Positions 23,959 to 32,006 of a stretch of 64,000 nt of DNA are shown here, piece by piece. The number at the start of each line of letters is the position of its first letter. Position 1 is the first letter of the stretch. The DNA lies in contig CBDDFS010000001.1 in NCBI GenBank assembly GCA_965227255.1, positions 62,001-126,000 on the forward strand, written 5' to 3'. The stretch comes from CBDDFS01 sp965227255. GTDB lineage: Bacteria > Bacteroidota > Bacteroidia > Flavobacteriales_E > Vicingaceae. The position numbers were made by a program, and so were the translations under genes. The notes under the pieces are model-generated. The model made no database searches. It was not told the DNA's origin and saw only the letters and a program-made list of their open reading frames with translations.

Positions 23959-25458
23959 ATGGAAAACATTCTCGACATAAAGGAAATCTTGAATCACCTG
24001 AATTCAAAAGAAAAAAAGGCTGCAAGAAAATATTTCACTCTACATTATAGAAATACAAAAGAACTTCAATTGCTGAAGATAATTGAAAACATTCACCTCG
24101 AATCCCCTTTCGGAATTGAAAATAAAATTCGAAGAATGGGTTATGAATCTCTTCATTCGAAGTCATTCTTAAAATTAAAAAGCAGGTTAAAAGAAAAGTT
24201 GCTCGATTTCCTTTCATCATCATTTTCAATCAATGAATTCAAGAAAATCGATGACAATACCTATTTGAAACACAAACAGAAAAAAATGCTATTGCAAAGT
24301 GGCATTATGATTGAAAAGGGACTTCTTTTTCAGGCAGGCGATCTGGCAAAGAATGTATTGCGACTTGCCAAAGAATATGATCAATTTGATCTGATTGTCG
24401 AATCTTTAAATAAGCTGATTCAGATCGCGAGAATTGAAGGCAATCTCAGTCTGATGAGTTCTCTTTCCGAAGAAGCCAGATTATATGAAGGCATTCAAAG
24501 CGATTTCTCAGAAATAGAATCAAAATTCAATCTACTTGTTTCTCAAGCTGAACTTCAGGGAAACCTTGATTTTGTCCATTTGTGCTCATCATTCCTTTTT
24601 CAACTTGAGTCCAAAGCACGCAATTATACATGCTATGAAGTAATAAGAAACTTTGTTCATGTTATGAAGAAGCAGCATCAAGGACGTTTTCATGATGCCT
24701 TCATATGTAATGCTGATATTATCAGAATCATGAAAAATCATGCTCTCAAATTCGATCTGAGATATAAAATACTTGTAATGAGAAGACATATTCAACTTCT
24801 CAGGTCAACCGGTCATTCGAAAATGGCATCGACGTTAAAGAATGCCTTTAATAGAAAAGGGATTCCGCAATCGTATCGATTTCTTCTAGACCTGGATGAA
24901 TTTATCTTCAATATGAGAGTTCATGGAGATTACAACAATCTTCCGAATAAGCTGACAATCCAGAATAACGTTCAGCTTTTATTGAATTACGGCAAATGCC
25001 TACAGCATTTCAAGTCAAAAGAGTTCAAAAAATGTCTTGATCTGATAGGTTCTAAAATCAGAGCATATACACTTAGCTCAACCCAGCAATTAGATCTTAT
25101 GATTCTGGAAATGATGTGTCATTATGAGGCCGGACATGATGACCTGTTGGAATACAAGGTTCAATCATATGTAAAGAATCTGGCTTACAGAAGTAAGTAT
25201 GAGGTACCCATTATTTATCATAAAATGCACCGACTGATTCGTCTTCTTTTGAGATTTGAAGCAGGTAAATTCAGCGATAAACTATATGACTTGATTCAAG
25301 AGATCAAAGAAGTGAGGGTTGACGGCTTGCATGAAAGTCGATCTGTCTTTCCGCAATTCATCATTGACTGGGTTCAGGAAAAAGTAGAATTGATCGACCT
25401 GATGAAAAGCCATGAACTTGAAAACTGCAATCCGGCCTTCCTGACCCGGGTTGCCTGA
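23959..25458 (+). CDS. Unknown helical protein, TPR-like
   Basis: 499 residues from the ATG at 23959 (an earlier ATG at 23917 would add 14 residues). No signal peptide or membrane segment. Mostly alpha-helical and basic (KEKKAARKYFTLHYRN; KSFLKLKSRLKEKLLDFLSS), with a series of helical hairpins of about 40 residues in the middle (KGLLFQAGDLAKNVLRLAKEYDQFDLIVESLNKL) that read like TPR/Rap-type repeats. No catalytic motif. It stands alone. Possibly a cytoplasmic scaffold or regulator; I do not recognise the family. Confidence 0.75.
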   Translation: MENILDIKEILNHLNSKEKKAARKYFTLHYRNTKELQLLKIIENIHLESPFGIENKIRRMGYESLHSKSFLKLKSRLKEKLLDFLSSSFSINEFKKIDDNTYLKHKQKKMLLQSGIMIEKGLLFQAGDLAKNVLRLAKEYDQFDLIVESLNKLIQIARIEGNLSLMSSLSEEARLYEGIQSDFSEIESKFNLLVSQAELQGNLDFVHLCSSFLFQLESKARNYTCYEVIRNFVHVMKKQHQGRFHDAFICNADIIRIMKNHALKFDLRYKILVMRRHIQLLRSTGHSKMASTLKNAFNRKGIPQSYRFLLDLDEFIFNMRVHGDYNNLPNKLTIQNNVQLLLNYGKCLQHFKSKEFKKCLDLIGSKIRAYTLSSTQQLDLMILEMMCHYEAGHDDLLEYKVQSYVKNLAYRSKYEVPIIYHKMHRLIRLLLRFEAGKFSDKLYDLIQEIKEVRVDGLHESRSVFPQFIIDWVQEKVELIDLMKSHELENCNPAFLTRVA

Positions 25459-25464
25459 TCCCTC

Positions 25465-26181
25465 CTAGGGGTGGGCCACAAAGTAGTACTCACTATTTGA
25501 TTTGAAACTCCTCACAAATTCCTCCTCCGATAGTGGCTCACCCTTTTTCACGAAACCTTTCAATGTGCTGACTTTCATTTGTATCCGATCAAAATATAGG
25601 AATACCTCTTGAGGTTCTGTACCGTAGTAATCACTTGCTCCAATACCACATTCGAAAATGATCAGAGGTTTATCCCTTTTAACAAGTTCTGAAGCACCTT
25701 TCAGAACTCCCATCTCTGCACCTTCGACATCAATTTTGATCAGATCAATTTTCATGTCCGGCTCAATAAGGTCATCGAGTTTTTTCATTTCAACCTCGAT
25801 CTCCTCAATTTCAGGATTTTGAACTTCATATTTTCTTTTTTTGATTCCGCTGTAGGCAGGAGCATTCTTTACAAACTGAAATTTTGTCTTTCCTTCTTTA
25901 TCTGAAAGAGCATAATTCAAAATTCGGGCCCTCTTACCATATTTCTCCACCAGATTCTCATAGAAAGAAGGAAGTGGTTCAAAGGCTGTGTGCTTACCCA
26001 CAGGAGCTATACGCAATATGAGTTCCAGGATTTCGCCTTTATGACATCCTACGTCAATGGCATTTGAGTTTGCATCCAGGGCCTTGATTATGATTCTTTT
26101 AGTGAGACGATCATACTCCAGGTTCTTTGTTACATCGAACCGCAGCATTTGTAATAATTCCCTCGCTACTTCCTTAAGCAT
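25465..26181 (-). CDS. FkbM-family methyltransferase
   Basis: 238 residues from the ATG at 26181; a TTG at 26202 lies within the -7 box and is rejected. FkbM pattern: SAM motif AIDVGCHKGEILELI near the N-terminus, AFEPLPSFYENL (motif with acidic ribose-binding Glu), and IDLIKIDVEGAEMGVLKGA. FkbM proteins O-methylate sugars or polyketides; no sugar gene is adjacent, so the substrate is unknown. Converges with the helical-protein gene (6 nt between stops). Confidence 0.9.
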   Translation of the reverse strand: MLKEVARELLQMLRFDVTKNLEYDRLTKRIIIKALDANSNAIDVGCHKGEILELILRIAPVGKHTAFEPLPSFYENLVEKYGKRARILNYALSDKEGKTKFQFVKNAPAYSGIKKRKYEVQNPEIEEIEVEMKKLDDLIEPDMKIDLIKIDVEGAEMGVLKGASELVKRDKPLIIFECGIGASDYYGTEPQEVFLYFDRIQMKVSTLKGFVKKGEPLSEEEFVRSFKSNSEYYFVAHP

Positions 26182-26199
26182 GATGTTTGAATTGAATTG

Positions 26200-26207
26200 C
26201 AAATGTA
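26200..26207 (-). promoter_or_regulatory. -7 promoter box, FkbM gene
   Basis: TACATTTG on the reverse strand, perfect TAnnTTTG, 18 nt upstream of the ATG at 26181. Decides that start over 26202. Confidence 0.6.
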
Positions 26208-26236
26208 TGCTTTACATAAAGTCACATCACAAATCC

Positions 26237-26278
26237 TTAATCGTTATTCGTTAATCGTCAATCATTAATCGCTAATCT
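26237..26278. repeat. Degenerate 7-bp tandem word array
   Basis: Six heptamers in register: TTAATCG, TTATTCG, TTAATCG, TCAATCA, TTAATCG, CTAATCT. Between divergent genes. Confidence 0.8.
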
Positions 26279-26351
26279 GAACTCCCAAACAACCTTTCCC
26301 GTTTTCTTTCGTTTAATAAGTACATCTTTGCACAATTTTAAGCCAAAATAT

Positions 26352-27059
26352 ATGAGTCCGGGAGAAGAAAAGATAAAGAGAGCATTTCAGCCTAAATCGT
26401 GGAACGAGATTAAAACAACTGATTCATGGCAGATCTTCAAGATCATGTCCGAATTCGTTGAGGGTTTTCAAAAACTTGCCAAGATCGGTCCTTGCGTAAC
26501 CATTTTTGGTTCGGCCAGAACCCTGCCAGACGACAAGTACTACAAAATGGCTGTGGAGATTGCATATCAGCTCACACAAAAGGGATACGGTGTTGTTACA
26601 GGAGGTGGACTCGGTATTATGGAAGCTGGGAACAAAGGTGCAAATGCCGGTGGAGGCGACTCCGTTGGCCTGAACATTGAACTCCCTTTTGAACAGAATC
26701 CAAATGCCTACATTGATAAAGACAAACTGCTGTTATTCGATTACTTCTTTGTCAGAAAGGTTATGTTCATGAAGTATGCCCAGGGATTTGTTGTAATGCC
26801 AGGCGGATTCGGAACTCTTGATGAATTGTTCGAAGCCCTTACACTCATTCAAACCAATAAAGTGGGAAAATTCCCTATCGTACTGGTTGGAACTGACTTC
26901 TGGGGTGGACTGATCGATTGGATTAAAAAAGTATTGCTAGAAGACAAGAAAATCGATGCTGACGACCTCGACCTTTTCAAGGTAGTTGATACAGCGGATG
27001 AGGCTCTTGAAGTGATCGACAGTTTTTACACGAAATATCAGCACACACCCAATTTCTAA
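26352..27059 (+). CDS. LOG-family (TIGR00730) Rossmann-fold protein
   Basis: 235 residues from the ATG at 26352; the upstream TTG is in the promoter region. Contains FGSARTLPDD, the nucleotide-binding GGGLGIMEAGNKGA and the hallmark PGGFGTLDELFEALT (PGGxGTxxE). Lysine-decarboxylase-like/LOG proteins are cytokinin-nucleotide phosphoribohydrolases in plants and act as nucleotide 5'-monophosphate nucleosidases in bacteria. This longer form (about 240 residues, N-terminal helical extension) is typical of Bacteroidota. Single gene, followed by tRNA-Leu. Confidence 0.92.
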   Translation: MSPGEEKIKRAFQPKSWNEIKTTDSWQIFKIMSEFVEGFQKLAKIGPCVTIFGSARTLPDDKYYKMAVEIAYQLTQKGYGVVTGGGLGIMEAGNKGANAGGGDSVGLNIELPFEQNPNAYIDKDKLLLFDYFFVRKVMFMKYAQGFVVMPGGFGTLDELFEALTLIQTNKVGKFPIVLVGTDFWGGLIDWIKKVLLEDKKIDADDLDLFKVVDTADEALEVIDSFYTKYQHTPNF

Positions 27060-27073
27060 TTATCAAATATTTG

Positions 27074-27081
27074 TACTTTTG
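27074..27081 (+). promoter_or_regulatory. -7 promoter box of tRNA-Leu
   Basis: TACTTTTG, perfect TAnnTTTG, followed by GC-rich CCGCC. 9 nt before the mature tRNA 5' end. No clear -33 TTG. Confidence 0.7.
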
Positions 27082-27090
27082 CCGCCTTCT

Positions 27091-27175
27091 GCCCAGGTGG
27101 TGAAATTGGTAGACACGCAAGGTTGAGGGCCTTGTGCTCATTGCGAGCGTGCTGGTTCGAGTCCAGTCCTGGGCA
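27091..27175 (+). tRNA. tRNA-Leu (anticodon GAG)
   Basis: 85 nt with a long variable arm (class II). Acceptor GCCCAGG/CCTGGGC (27091-27097 with 27168-27174), discriminator A at 27175. Anticodon stem CAAGG/CCTTG, loop TTGAGGG, anticodon GAG at 27125-27127. T-loop GTTCGAG. CCA not encoded; a short T-run follows. Confidence 0.97.
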
Positions 27176-27293
27176 CTTTTTCAGTGTCAGAGTCAGTTTC
27201 CGAGTGTGTTAACAGACATTCTGTTGTTCCTCCTTAAGATTTCTTGTTTATACCTGACAATTGGTTGATTTAGTGATTGATTGATTGTAAGAA

Positions 27294-27349
27294 GAATTCC
27301 TAACTCCGAACTCCAAATTCTCAATTCCGAATTCCCAATTCCGAATTCC
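27294..27349. repeat. Degenerate 7-bp tandem word array (GAATTCC type)
   Basis: Eight heptamers in exact register: GAATTCC, TAACTCC, GAACTCC, AAATTCT, CAATTCC, GAATTCC, CAATTCC, GAATTCC. Its words are reverse complements of those at 5186-5220. Confidence 0.85.
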
Positions 27350-27385
27350 CAACCAATCCTCCTATCATCTCATCATCCAAAAAAC

Positions 27386-27393
27386 TATCTTTA
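27386..27393 (+). promoter_or_regulatory. -7 promoter box, GNAT gene
   Basis: TATCTTTA, one base off TAnnTTTG, 17 nt upstream of the TTG start at 27411. Confidence 0.4.
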
Positions 27394-27410
27394 GCCGAAA
27401 TTTTTTTCAC

Positions 27411-27839
27411 TTGGAAATCAAAGAGCCTTATACACCCGAAGAGTTCAAAGAATACTTTAAGACACGTTGGGAGATCTTGAGAAAACCCTGGGGGTCTGAA
27501 GAAGGTTCAGAAATTGATGATAATGAAAATATCAGCCTCCATGCCATGGCCCAAATTGATGGAGAAATCGCGGGGGTTGGTCGTCTCACTTATTATCCCA
27601 CAGGTGAAGGCCAGATACGCTTCATGGGCGTGCAGGAAAAATTCAGACAACAGGGAGTTGGTCAGGCAATCCTCGCTTACCTTGAAGATGAAGCCAGAAA
27701 AATGGGCTTAAAAAAGATCTATTTGAATGCAAGAGACAATGCCCTGATTTTTTATTCAAAACTTGGATACGAAGCCGAGGGTAAACCATTCATTGGATTC
27801 GCCGATATTGGTCATACGAAGATGATCAAGCAGCTATGA
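27411..27839 (+). CDS. GNAT-family N-acetyltransferase (TTG start)
   Basis: 142 residues. The acetyl-CoA loop is RQQGVGQAIL (about 83-92, Q/RxxGxG/A), followed by YLNARDNALIFYSKLGYEAEG, typical of motif B. The opening I-K-x-PYTPEEFxxYFxxRWxILRKPWG matches the N-terminus of a common small GNAT subgroup, so the domain must begin near 27411. The only possible start there is TTG; the next ATG would remove 45 residues. A near-consensus -7 box (TATCTTTA, 27386-27393) lies 17 nt upstream. Substrate unknown. The 3' end overlaps the convergent gene by 6 nt. Confidence 0.9.
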   Translation: MEIKEPYTPEEFKEYFKTRWEILRKPWGSEEGSEIDDNENISLHAMAQIDGEIAGVGRLTYYPTGEGQIRFMGVQEKFRQQGVGQAILAYLEDEARKMGLKKIYLNARDNALIFYSKLGYEAEGKPFIGFADIGHTKMIKQL

Positions 27840-28376
27840 CTGCAAGGACTTTAGCTTCTTGCTGAGTTTGGCTATTACTCTTTTTGCATCCTGATCTTCC
27901 AGCTCCAAACCAAAATAAACCTCTTTCCCTTTGTGGAGAAATTCAATATTCTCGTTTCCCGGATTCCAATATGCCTTACTCATTGCATAGATAAAGTTGC
28001 TTTCCTTCACCTCTCTTTTTTTCAGATTTTTTATAAAATCAACTTCATATCTCGATGGGATAGAACGGCCTGAAATTTCTCTTGAAATGCTCAATGATTC
28101 TTCCGAGACAATGATGCGCTCCAGACCGTATTTCCGCCATCGAAAGGCATATATCACCTTATATTCAAAGTATAACCAAAAGGCAAGCCAAACGATCAGA
28201 TAGGTAGTAAATCCCTCAGCCTGAGGTACAAAAAACTGAGATATAATGCCGAGGCCAGCTGCAGTCCACAGAATCATCCAAATAATGAGTAAGTTCTGTT
28301 TTGATTCACTGTAAAAGGGTTTAATTCTTATTTCAAGTTTTTCATTCTCAATAATCTCTATCCTTTCAACGTTCAT
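27834..28376 (-). CDS. Hypothetical membrane protein, two TM segments
   Basis: 180 residues: a short basic N-terminus, two adjacent membrane segments (about 28-50 and 56-78), then a cytoplasmic region of strands (RKYGLERIIVSEESLSISREISGRSIPSRYEV) that resembles the bacterial PH-like domains found after two TM helices in small Bacteroidota proteins. Function unknown. Convergent with and overlapping the GNAT gene by 6 nt. Confidence 0.75.
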   Translation of the reverse strand: MNVERIEIIENEKLEIRIKPFYSESKQNLLIIWMILWTAAGLGIISQFFVPQAEGFTTYLIVWLAFWLYFEYKVIYAFRWRKYGLERIIVSEESLSISREISGRSIPSRYEVDFIKNLKKREVKESNFIYAMSKAYWNPGNENIEFLHKGKEVYFGLELEDQDAKRVIAKLSKKLKSLQS

Positions 28377-28412
28377 TTGCTATACACTTTCTATGTTACT
28401 TTAGAATTCTGT

Positions 28413-28420
28413 TATATTTG
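28413..28420 (+). promoter_or_regulatory. -7 promoter box, TPR gene
   Basis: TATATTTG, perfect match. It overlaps the possible GTG start at 28420 and so points to the ATG at 28465. Confidence 0.6.
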
Positions 28421-28464
28421 TGAGCCGCAGGCAAAAGTCTTACTTTTATTCAAAATATATTTTA

Positions 28465-29382
28465 ATGGTACGTAAAAGCCTATTTTTTCTGCTCCTTGGA
28501 GTTGTTGGATTTAAATACATGACGGGGCAGAATGTGAGCAAGGAATTTGATAAGTTGGTTTTTCTCTATATCGATGAGAAGTACGAGAAATGTGCCAATT
28601 TGGGATTGAAATACACAGAGGACGATGATTTGAGAAGGGATCCGATTCCTTATCTCTACGTTGCGATGTCTTACTTCGAAATTTCAAAAGATCAGGCTCT
28701 TTCCGAGAAGCATCCCGATGCAATGAAGTATGCACAGAAATACGCGTACAAATACCGCAAAAAAGATAAGAATAACACTTATGTGAACAAGTATTCAGGC
28801 TTCCTTACTGCTCTGAAAGACAGCTCGAATAGAAAGGCTCAATACTATTATCGTCAGGAACAGTACAGGAAAGCAGCTTCTCAATACAAGTACATAGTGA
28901 GATTTGCTCCCGAAGATCCAGTGATGCAATTGTGGCAGGGCATTTGCGAAATTAAAGCCAGGAATGTGGGAGAAGGTGAAAGAAATCTGGGTCTCGCTAT
29001 GGAAAAGATAGATGATAGTTTTCTACCTGACAAAGAAGTACTTTGGGTAACGTCAGCCGGATTCACTGAATATGCTCTATACATGGATTCCAAAGGAGAT
29101 TACTCAGGGAAAAGGAAAGGTGAGCAGTTGGCTGAAAAATTTAAGAAGTTCAGTCCTGAAGAGATCGAGCGACAGAAAAAACTGGAAGCGGAGAGAAACA
29201 AACCAAAACGAGAGGTTAAAAGTTTTGAAACCGACCAGGAAACAGTTGAAGGTCAGGAAAGAAAGATCATAGGTTCTTCAGACAAAGGTGACGACGCCAA
29301 GAAAGAACTAAAAGAAATCGAAGAAGAAGCTGGTGGAAATCAGCCAAAGAGAGAGGTTAAGACCTTCGAAAGCGAAGACTAA
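28465..29382 (+). CDS. Exported TPR-like protein with C-terminal twin motif
   Basis: 305 residues from the ATG at 28465. Signal-peptide-like N-terminus (LFFLLLGVVGFKYMTGQ). TPR-like helical repeats (about 20-200; YFEISKDQALSEKHPDAMKYAQKYAYKY, QYRKAASQYKYIVRFAPEDPVMQLW). The Lys/Glu-rich tail carries the same short motif twice, KPKREVKSFE and QPKREVKTFE, at about 247 and at the C-terminus, possibly a docking or retention tag. Likely periplasmic. It precedes trmD by 27 nt and may be cotranscribed with it. Confidence 0.8.
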   Translation: MVRKSLFFLLLGVVGFKYMTGQNVSKEFDKLVFLYIDEKYEKCANLGLKYTEDDDLRRDPIPYLYVAMSYFEISKDQALSEKHPDAMKYAQKYAYKYRKKDKNNTYVNKYSGFLTALKDSSNRKAQYYYRQEQYRKAASQYKYIVRFAPEDPVMQLWQGICEIKARNVGEGERNLGLAMEKIDDSFLPDKEVLWVTSAGFTEYALYMDSKGDYSGKRKGEQLAEKFKKFSPEEIERQKKLEAERNKPKREVKSFETDQETVEGQERKIIGSSDKGDDAKKELKEIEEEAGGNQPKREVKTFESED

Positions 29383-29409
29383 AACACTTCTTTTCCAAAA
29401 CGGCATGTC

Positions 29410-30087
29410 ATGAGAATTGACATTCTTACAATCCTCCCGGGTCTTCTGGAAGGACCCTTTTCAGATTCCATTCTAAAGAGAGCGCAAAGCAAAGGACTCG
29501 CTTCGGTTCATGTCCATGACATAAGAGAATTCTCAACGGATAAGCACAAAAAGGTAGACGACTATGCCTTTGGTGGTGGAGCCGGTATGGTAATGCAAAT
29601 AGAGCCTATTTTCAGGTGCATCGAGCATCTAAAGAATGAGAGGCAATATGACGAGATCATATTCATGACTCCAGATGGAGAAAGACTCAATCAGGGCATA
29701 TGCAACAAACTTTCCCTTGATAAGAATCTGATGATTATTGCCGGACACTACAAAGGCATAGATGAAAGAATCAGAGAGCACTTCATTACAAAGGAAATAT
29801 CGATTGGTGATTACGTTCTTTCAGGAGGTGAATTGCCTGCGGCCGTGCTCACCGATGCCATCATAAGATTGATACCTGGAGTGCTAAACGATGAGACCTC
29901 AGCCTTGAGTGATTCATTTCAAGATAATTTATTGTCTCCGCCCGTTTATACAAGACCTGCAGACTTCAAAGGAATGAAGGTCCCGGACATATTAACCTCT
30001 GGAAATTTAAAGGCTATTGAGGAGTGGAGAATCGAGAAAGCTTTGGAACGTACAAAAAAGAGAAGACCGGATCTTTTAGACGATTAG
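29410..30087 (+). CDS. trmD: tRNA (guanine37-N1)-methyltransferase
   Basis: 225 residues, normal length. A SPOUT-fold enzyme that methylates G37 of tRNAs to prevent frameshifting. The knot signatures are present: IAGHYKGIDERI (about 117-128) and IGDYVLSGGELPA (about 137-149), plus an N-terminal MRIDILTILPG start. C-terminal basic part ERTKKRRPDLL. Directly upstream of rplS, as in most bacteria, but with an independent rplS promoter between. Confidence 0.97.
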   Translation: MRIDILTILPGLLEGPFSDSILKRAQSKGLASVHVHDIREFSTDKHKKVDDYAFGGGAGMVMQIEPIFRCIEHLKNERQYDEIIFMTPDGERLNQGICNKLSLDKNLMIIAGHYKGIDERIREHFITKEISIGDYVLSGGELPAAVLTDAIIRLIPGVLNDETSALSDSFQDNLLSPPVYTRPADFKGMKVPDILTSGNLKAIEEWRIEKALERTKKRRPDLLDD

Positions 30088-30105
30088 ATTTTCTTTTTGA
30101 TTGCT

Positions 30106-30135
30106 TGTTGTATAAGAATTTAATATTTACTTTTG
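30106..30135 (+). promoter_or_regulatory. Promoter of rplS
   Basis: TTG (30105-30107), 20-nt spacer, TACTTTTG (30128-30135), followed by CAGGCC. Lies after trmD, giving rplS its own transcript. Confidence 0.7.
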
Positions 30136-30166
30136 CAGGCCAATTTTTCTTACAACATTAAACGTC

Positions 30167-30517
30167 ATGGATAGAGTTAAAGAATTAGAATCAAAAATGA
30201 TCGAAGTAAAGTCACACCCTGACTTTTCAGCAGGTGATACTGTTTCAGTTGCTTATAAGATTGTTGAAGGTAACAAAGAAAGGATTCAGAACTTCCAGGG
30301 CGTTGTTCTTCAGAGAAGAAATTCAGGAGCTTCTGAAAACTTCACTGTTAGAAAGATTTCCGGTGGAATTGGTGTTGAAAGAATCTTCCCATTCACTTCT
30401 CCTTTCATTGAGAGCATTAAAGTTGTTCGAAAAGGTAGCGTAAGAAGGGCCAGAATTTTCTATCAAAGAGAAAGGACTGGTAAAGCTGCCAGAATTAAGG
30501 AGAAGAGAATTAAATAA
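30167..30517 (+). CDS. rplS: 50S ribosomal protein L19
   Basis: 116 residues, full length. L19 sits at the 30S-50S interface. Characteristic SAGDTVSVAYKIVEGNKERIQNFQG and RKISGGIGVERIFPF-like segments, and the C-terminal RRARIFYQRERTGKAARIKEKR. It has its own promoter and converges with the GlcD-type gene, 3 nt apart; no separate terminator is visible. Confidence 0.98.
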   Translation: MDRVKELESKMIEVKSHPDFSAGDTVSVAYKIVEGNKERIQNFQGVVLQRRNSGASENFTVRKISGGIGVERIFPFTSPFIESIKVVRKGSVRRARIFYQRERTGKAARIKEKRIK

Positions 30518-30520
30518 TTC

Positions 30521-31930
30521 TCAGAAAATTTTTCCTGGATTAAGAATGTTACTGGGGTCGAATGACCTCTTAATATTCCTTTGCACTTCCAATTCAGTTT
30601 CGCTGAATGCTATATCCATGTATTCACGCTGAACCAAGCCAATTCCGTGTTCACCGCTTATGGTGCCTCCGAGGGATACACAAAGCTCGAAGATCTCACG
30701 AATCCCGGTTTTAATCGTTTGATTCCAGGATTCTTCATCCATGTCCTCACGTAAGATATTGACATGTAAATTCCCGTCACCTGCATGACCGTAGCAAACA
30801 GATCTGAAATCGTATTTTTCACCTATTTCTTTGACACCATGAAGTAATTTGGGCAATTCGGCCCTTGGTACTACGGTATCTTCTTCTTTATAAATCGATT
30901 TTGCCTTGACAGCCTCCCCAAGGCTTCTTCTCACCTTCCACAGTTTTTCTTTTTGGGCTGCTGAATCGGCGAAAAGAATATCACCAACCTTATAGTTTTC
31001 AAGCACACCGTGAATTGCTTCCATATCCTTCATGAGCACATCCTGGTCATTTCCGTCTACTTCAATAAGTAAATGAGCCTCAATATCCGGCATTGGTTTG
31101 TTGTCGTGATCCCCCAGAAATTCATAACCGATGGCCAGGGCATCTTTTTCCATAAATTCCAACCCACTGGGTCTAACACCGGCATGAAATATTGCCGAAA
31201 CTGCTTCGCAAGCCTCTTTCCCACTATAAAATGGCACAAGCATGAGCATGTCATACTTTGGGTAAGGAAGAAGATTTAATACGATTTTGGTGACAATTCC
31301 AAGCGTTCCTTCGCTACCCACTATGAGCTGAGTCAGATTATAACCTGTACTGTTTTTCAGCGTATTCGCTCCGGTCCAGATTATTTCACCCGTGGGTAAT
31401 ACAACTTCCAGGTTCAAAACATAATCTTTTGTTACTCCGTATTTTACCGCTTTAGGACCTCCACTGTTCTCAGCAATATTCCCTCCAATAAAGCAACTTC
31501 CCCTGCTCGCAGGGTCCGGCGGATAAAAGAGTCCCTTTTCTGCCACCGACTCCTGTAAGATCTGAGTAATCACACCAGGTTCTGTGGTAACCTGAAAATT
31601 TCTTTCATCGATTTCAAGGATTTTATTCATCTTTTCAATCGACAAAGAGATTCCGCCATGACGTGGAATGGCTCCACCGCTCAGACCTGTTCCTGCACCT
31701 CTGGGTGTGACAGGAATTGTATTCTCACTGCAATAATGCAGCAACTTTGAAATCTGCTCTGTTGTTCTGGCAAGGATTACAACTTCAGGTGGGAAATTCA
31801 AATCTTCGGTTTCGTCGGAACCATATACCTGAAGCTTATCTTCAGACGTCAGAATATCTTCCTGTTCAAAGATGCTCTCGAAATAATTCAGGTCTTCTTT
31901 AGTTATACTCTTAAAATTCTCTTTGGTCAA
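30521..31930 (-). CDS. FAD-linked oxidase, GlcD-type
   Basis: 469 residues, FAD-binding PCMH domain then vanillyl-alcohol-oxidase/GlcD-type C-terminal domain. FAD motif PRGAGTGLSGGAIPR (about 76-90), PPDPASRGSCFIGGN, NSTGYNLTQLIVGSEGTLGIVT, and the C-terminal catalytic HAGDGNLHVN and GTISGEHGIG. Homologues oxidise D-lactate, glycolate or 2-hydroxyglutarate; no GlcE/GlcF subunits are adjacent. Substrate not determined from sequence. Single gene. Confidence 0.92.
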   Translation of the reverse strand: MTKENFKSITKEDLNYFESIFEQEDILTSEDKLQVYGSDETEDLNFPPEVVILARTTEQISKLLHYCSENTIPVTPRGAGTGLSGGAIPRHGGISLSIEKMNKILEIDERNFQVTTEPGVITQILQESVAEKGLFYPPDPASRGSCFIGGNIAENSGGPKAVKYGVTKDYVLNLEVVLPTGEIIWTGANTLKNSTGYNLTQLIVGSEGTLGIVTKIVLNLLPYPKYDMLMLVPFYSGKEACEAVSAIFHAGVRPSGLEFMEKDALAIGYEFLGDHDNKPMPDIEAHLLIEVDGNDQDVLMKDMEAIHGVLENYKVGDILFADSAAQKEKLWKVRRSLGEAVKAKSIYKEEDTVVPRAELPKLLHGVKEIGEKYDFRSVCYGHAGDGNLHVNILREDMDEESWNQTIKTGIREIFELCVSLGGTISGEHGIGLVQREYMDIAFSETELEVQRNIKRSFDPSNILNPGKIF

Positions 31931-32006
31931 TGCTTATAATTGATTCTATGAAATGAATCCTATAAAAGTATTAATTTCGGTCACTCCAAATTTTCACAAT
32001 TCACCT

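Noticed and set aside
26237..27349. CRISPR array
   Set aside because: The 7/8-bp word arrays have no constant 20-40-bp repeats or spacers, and no cas gene is present.
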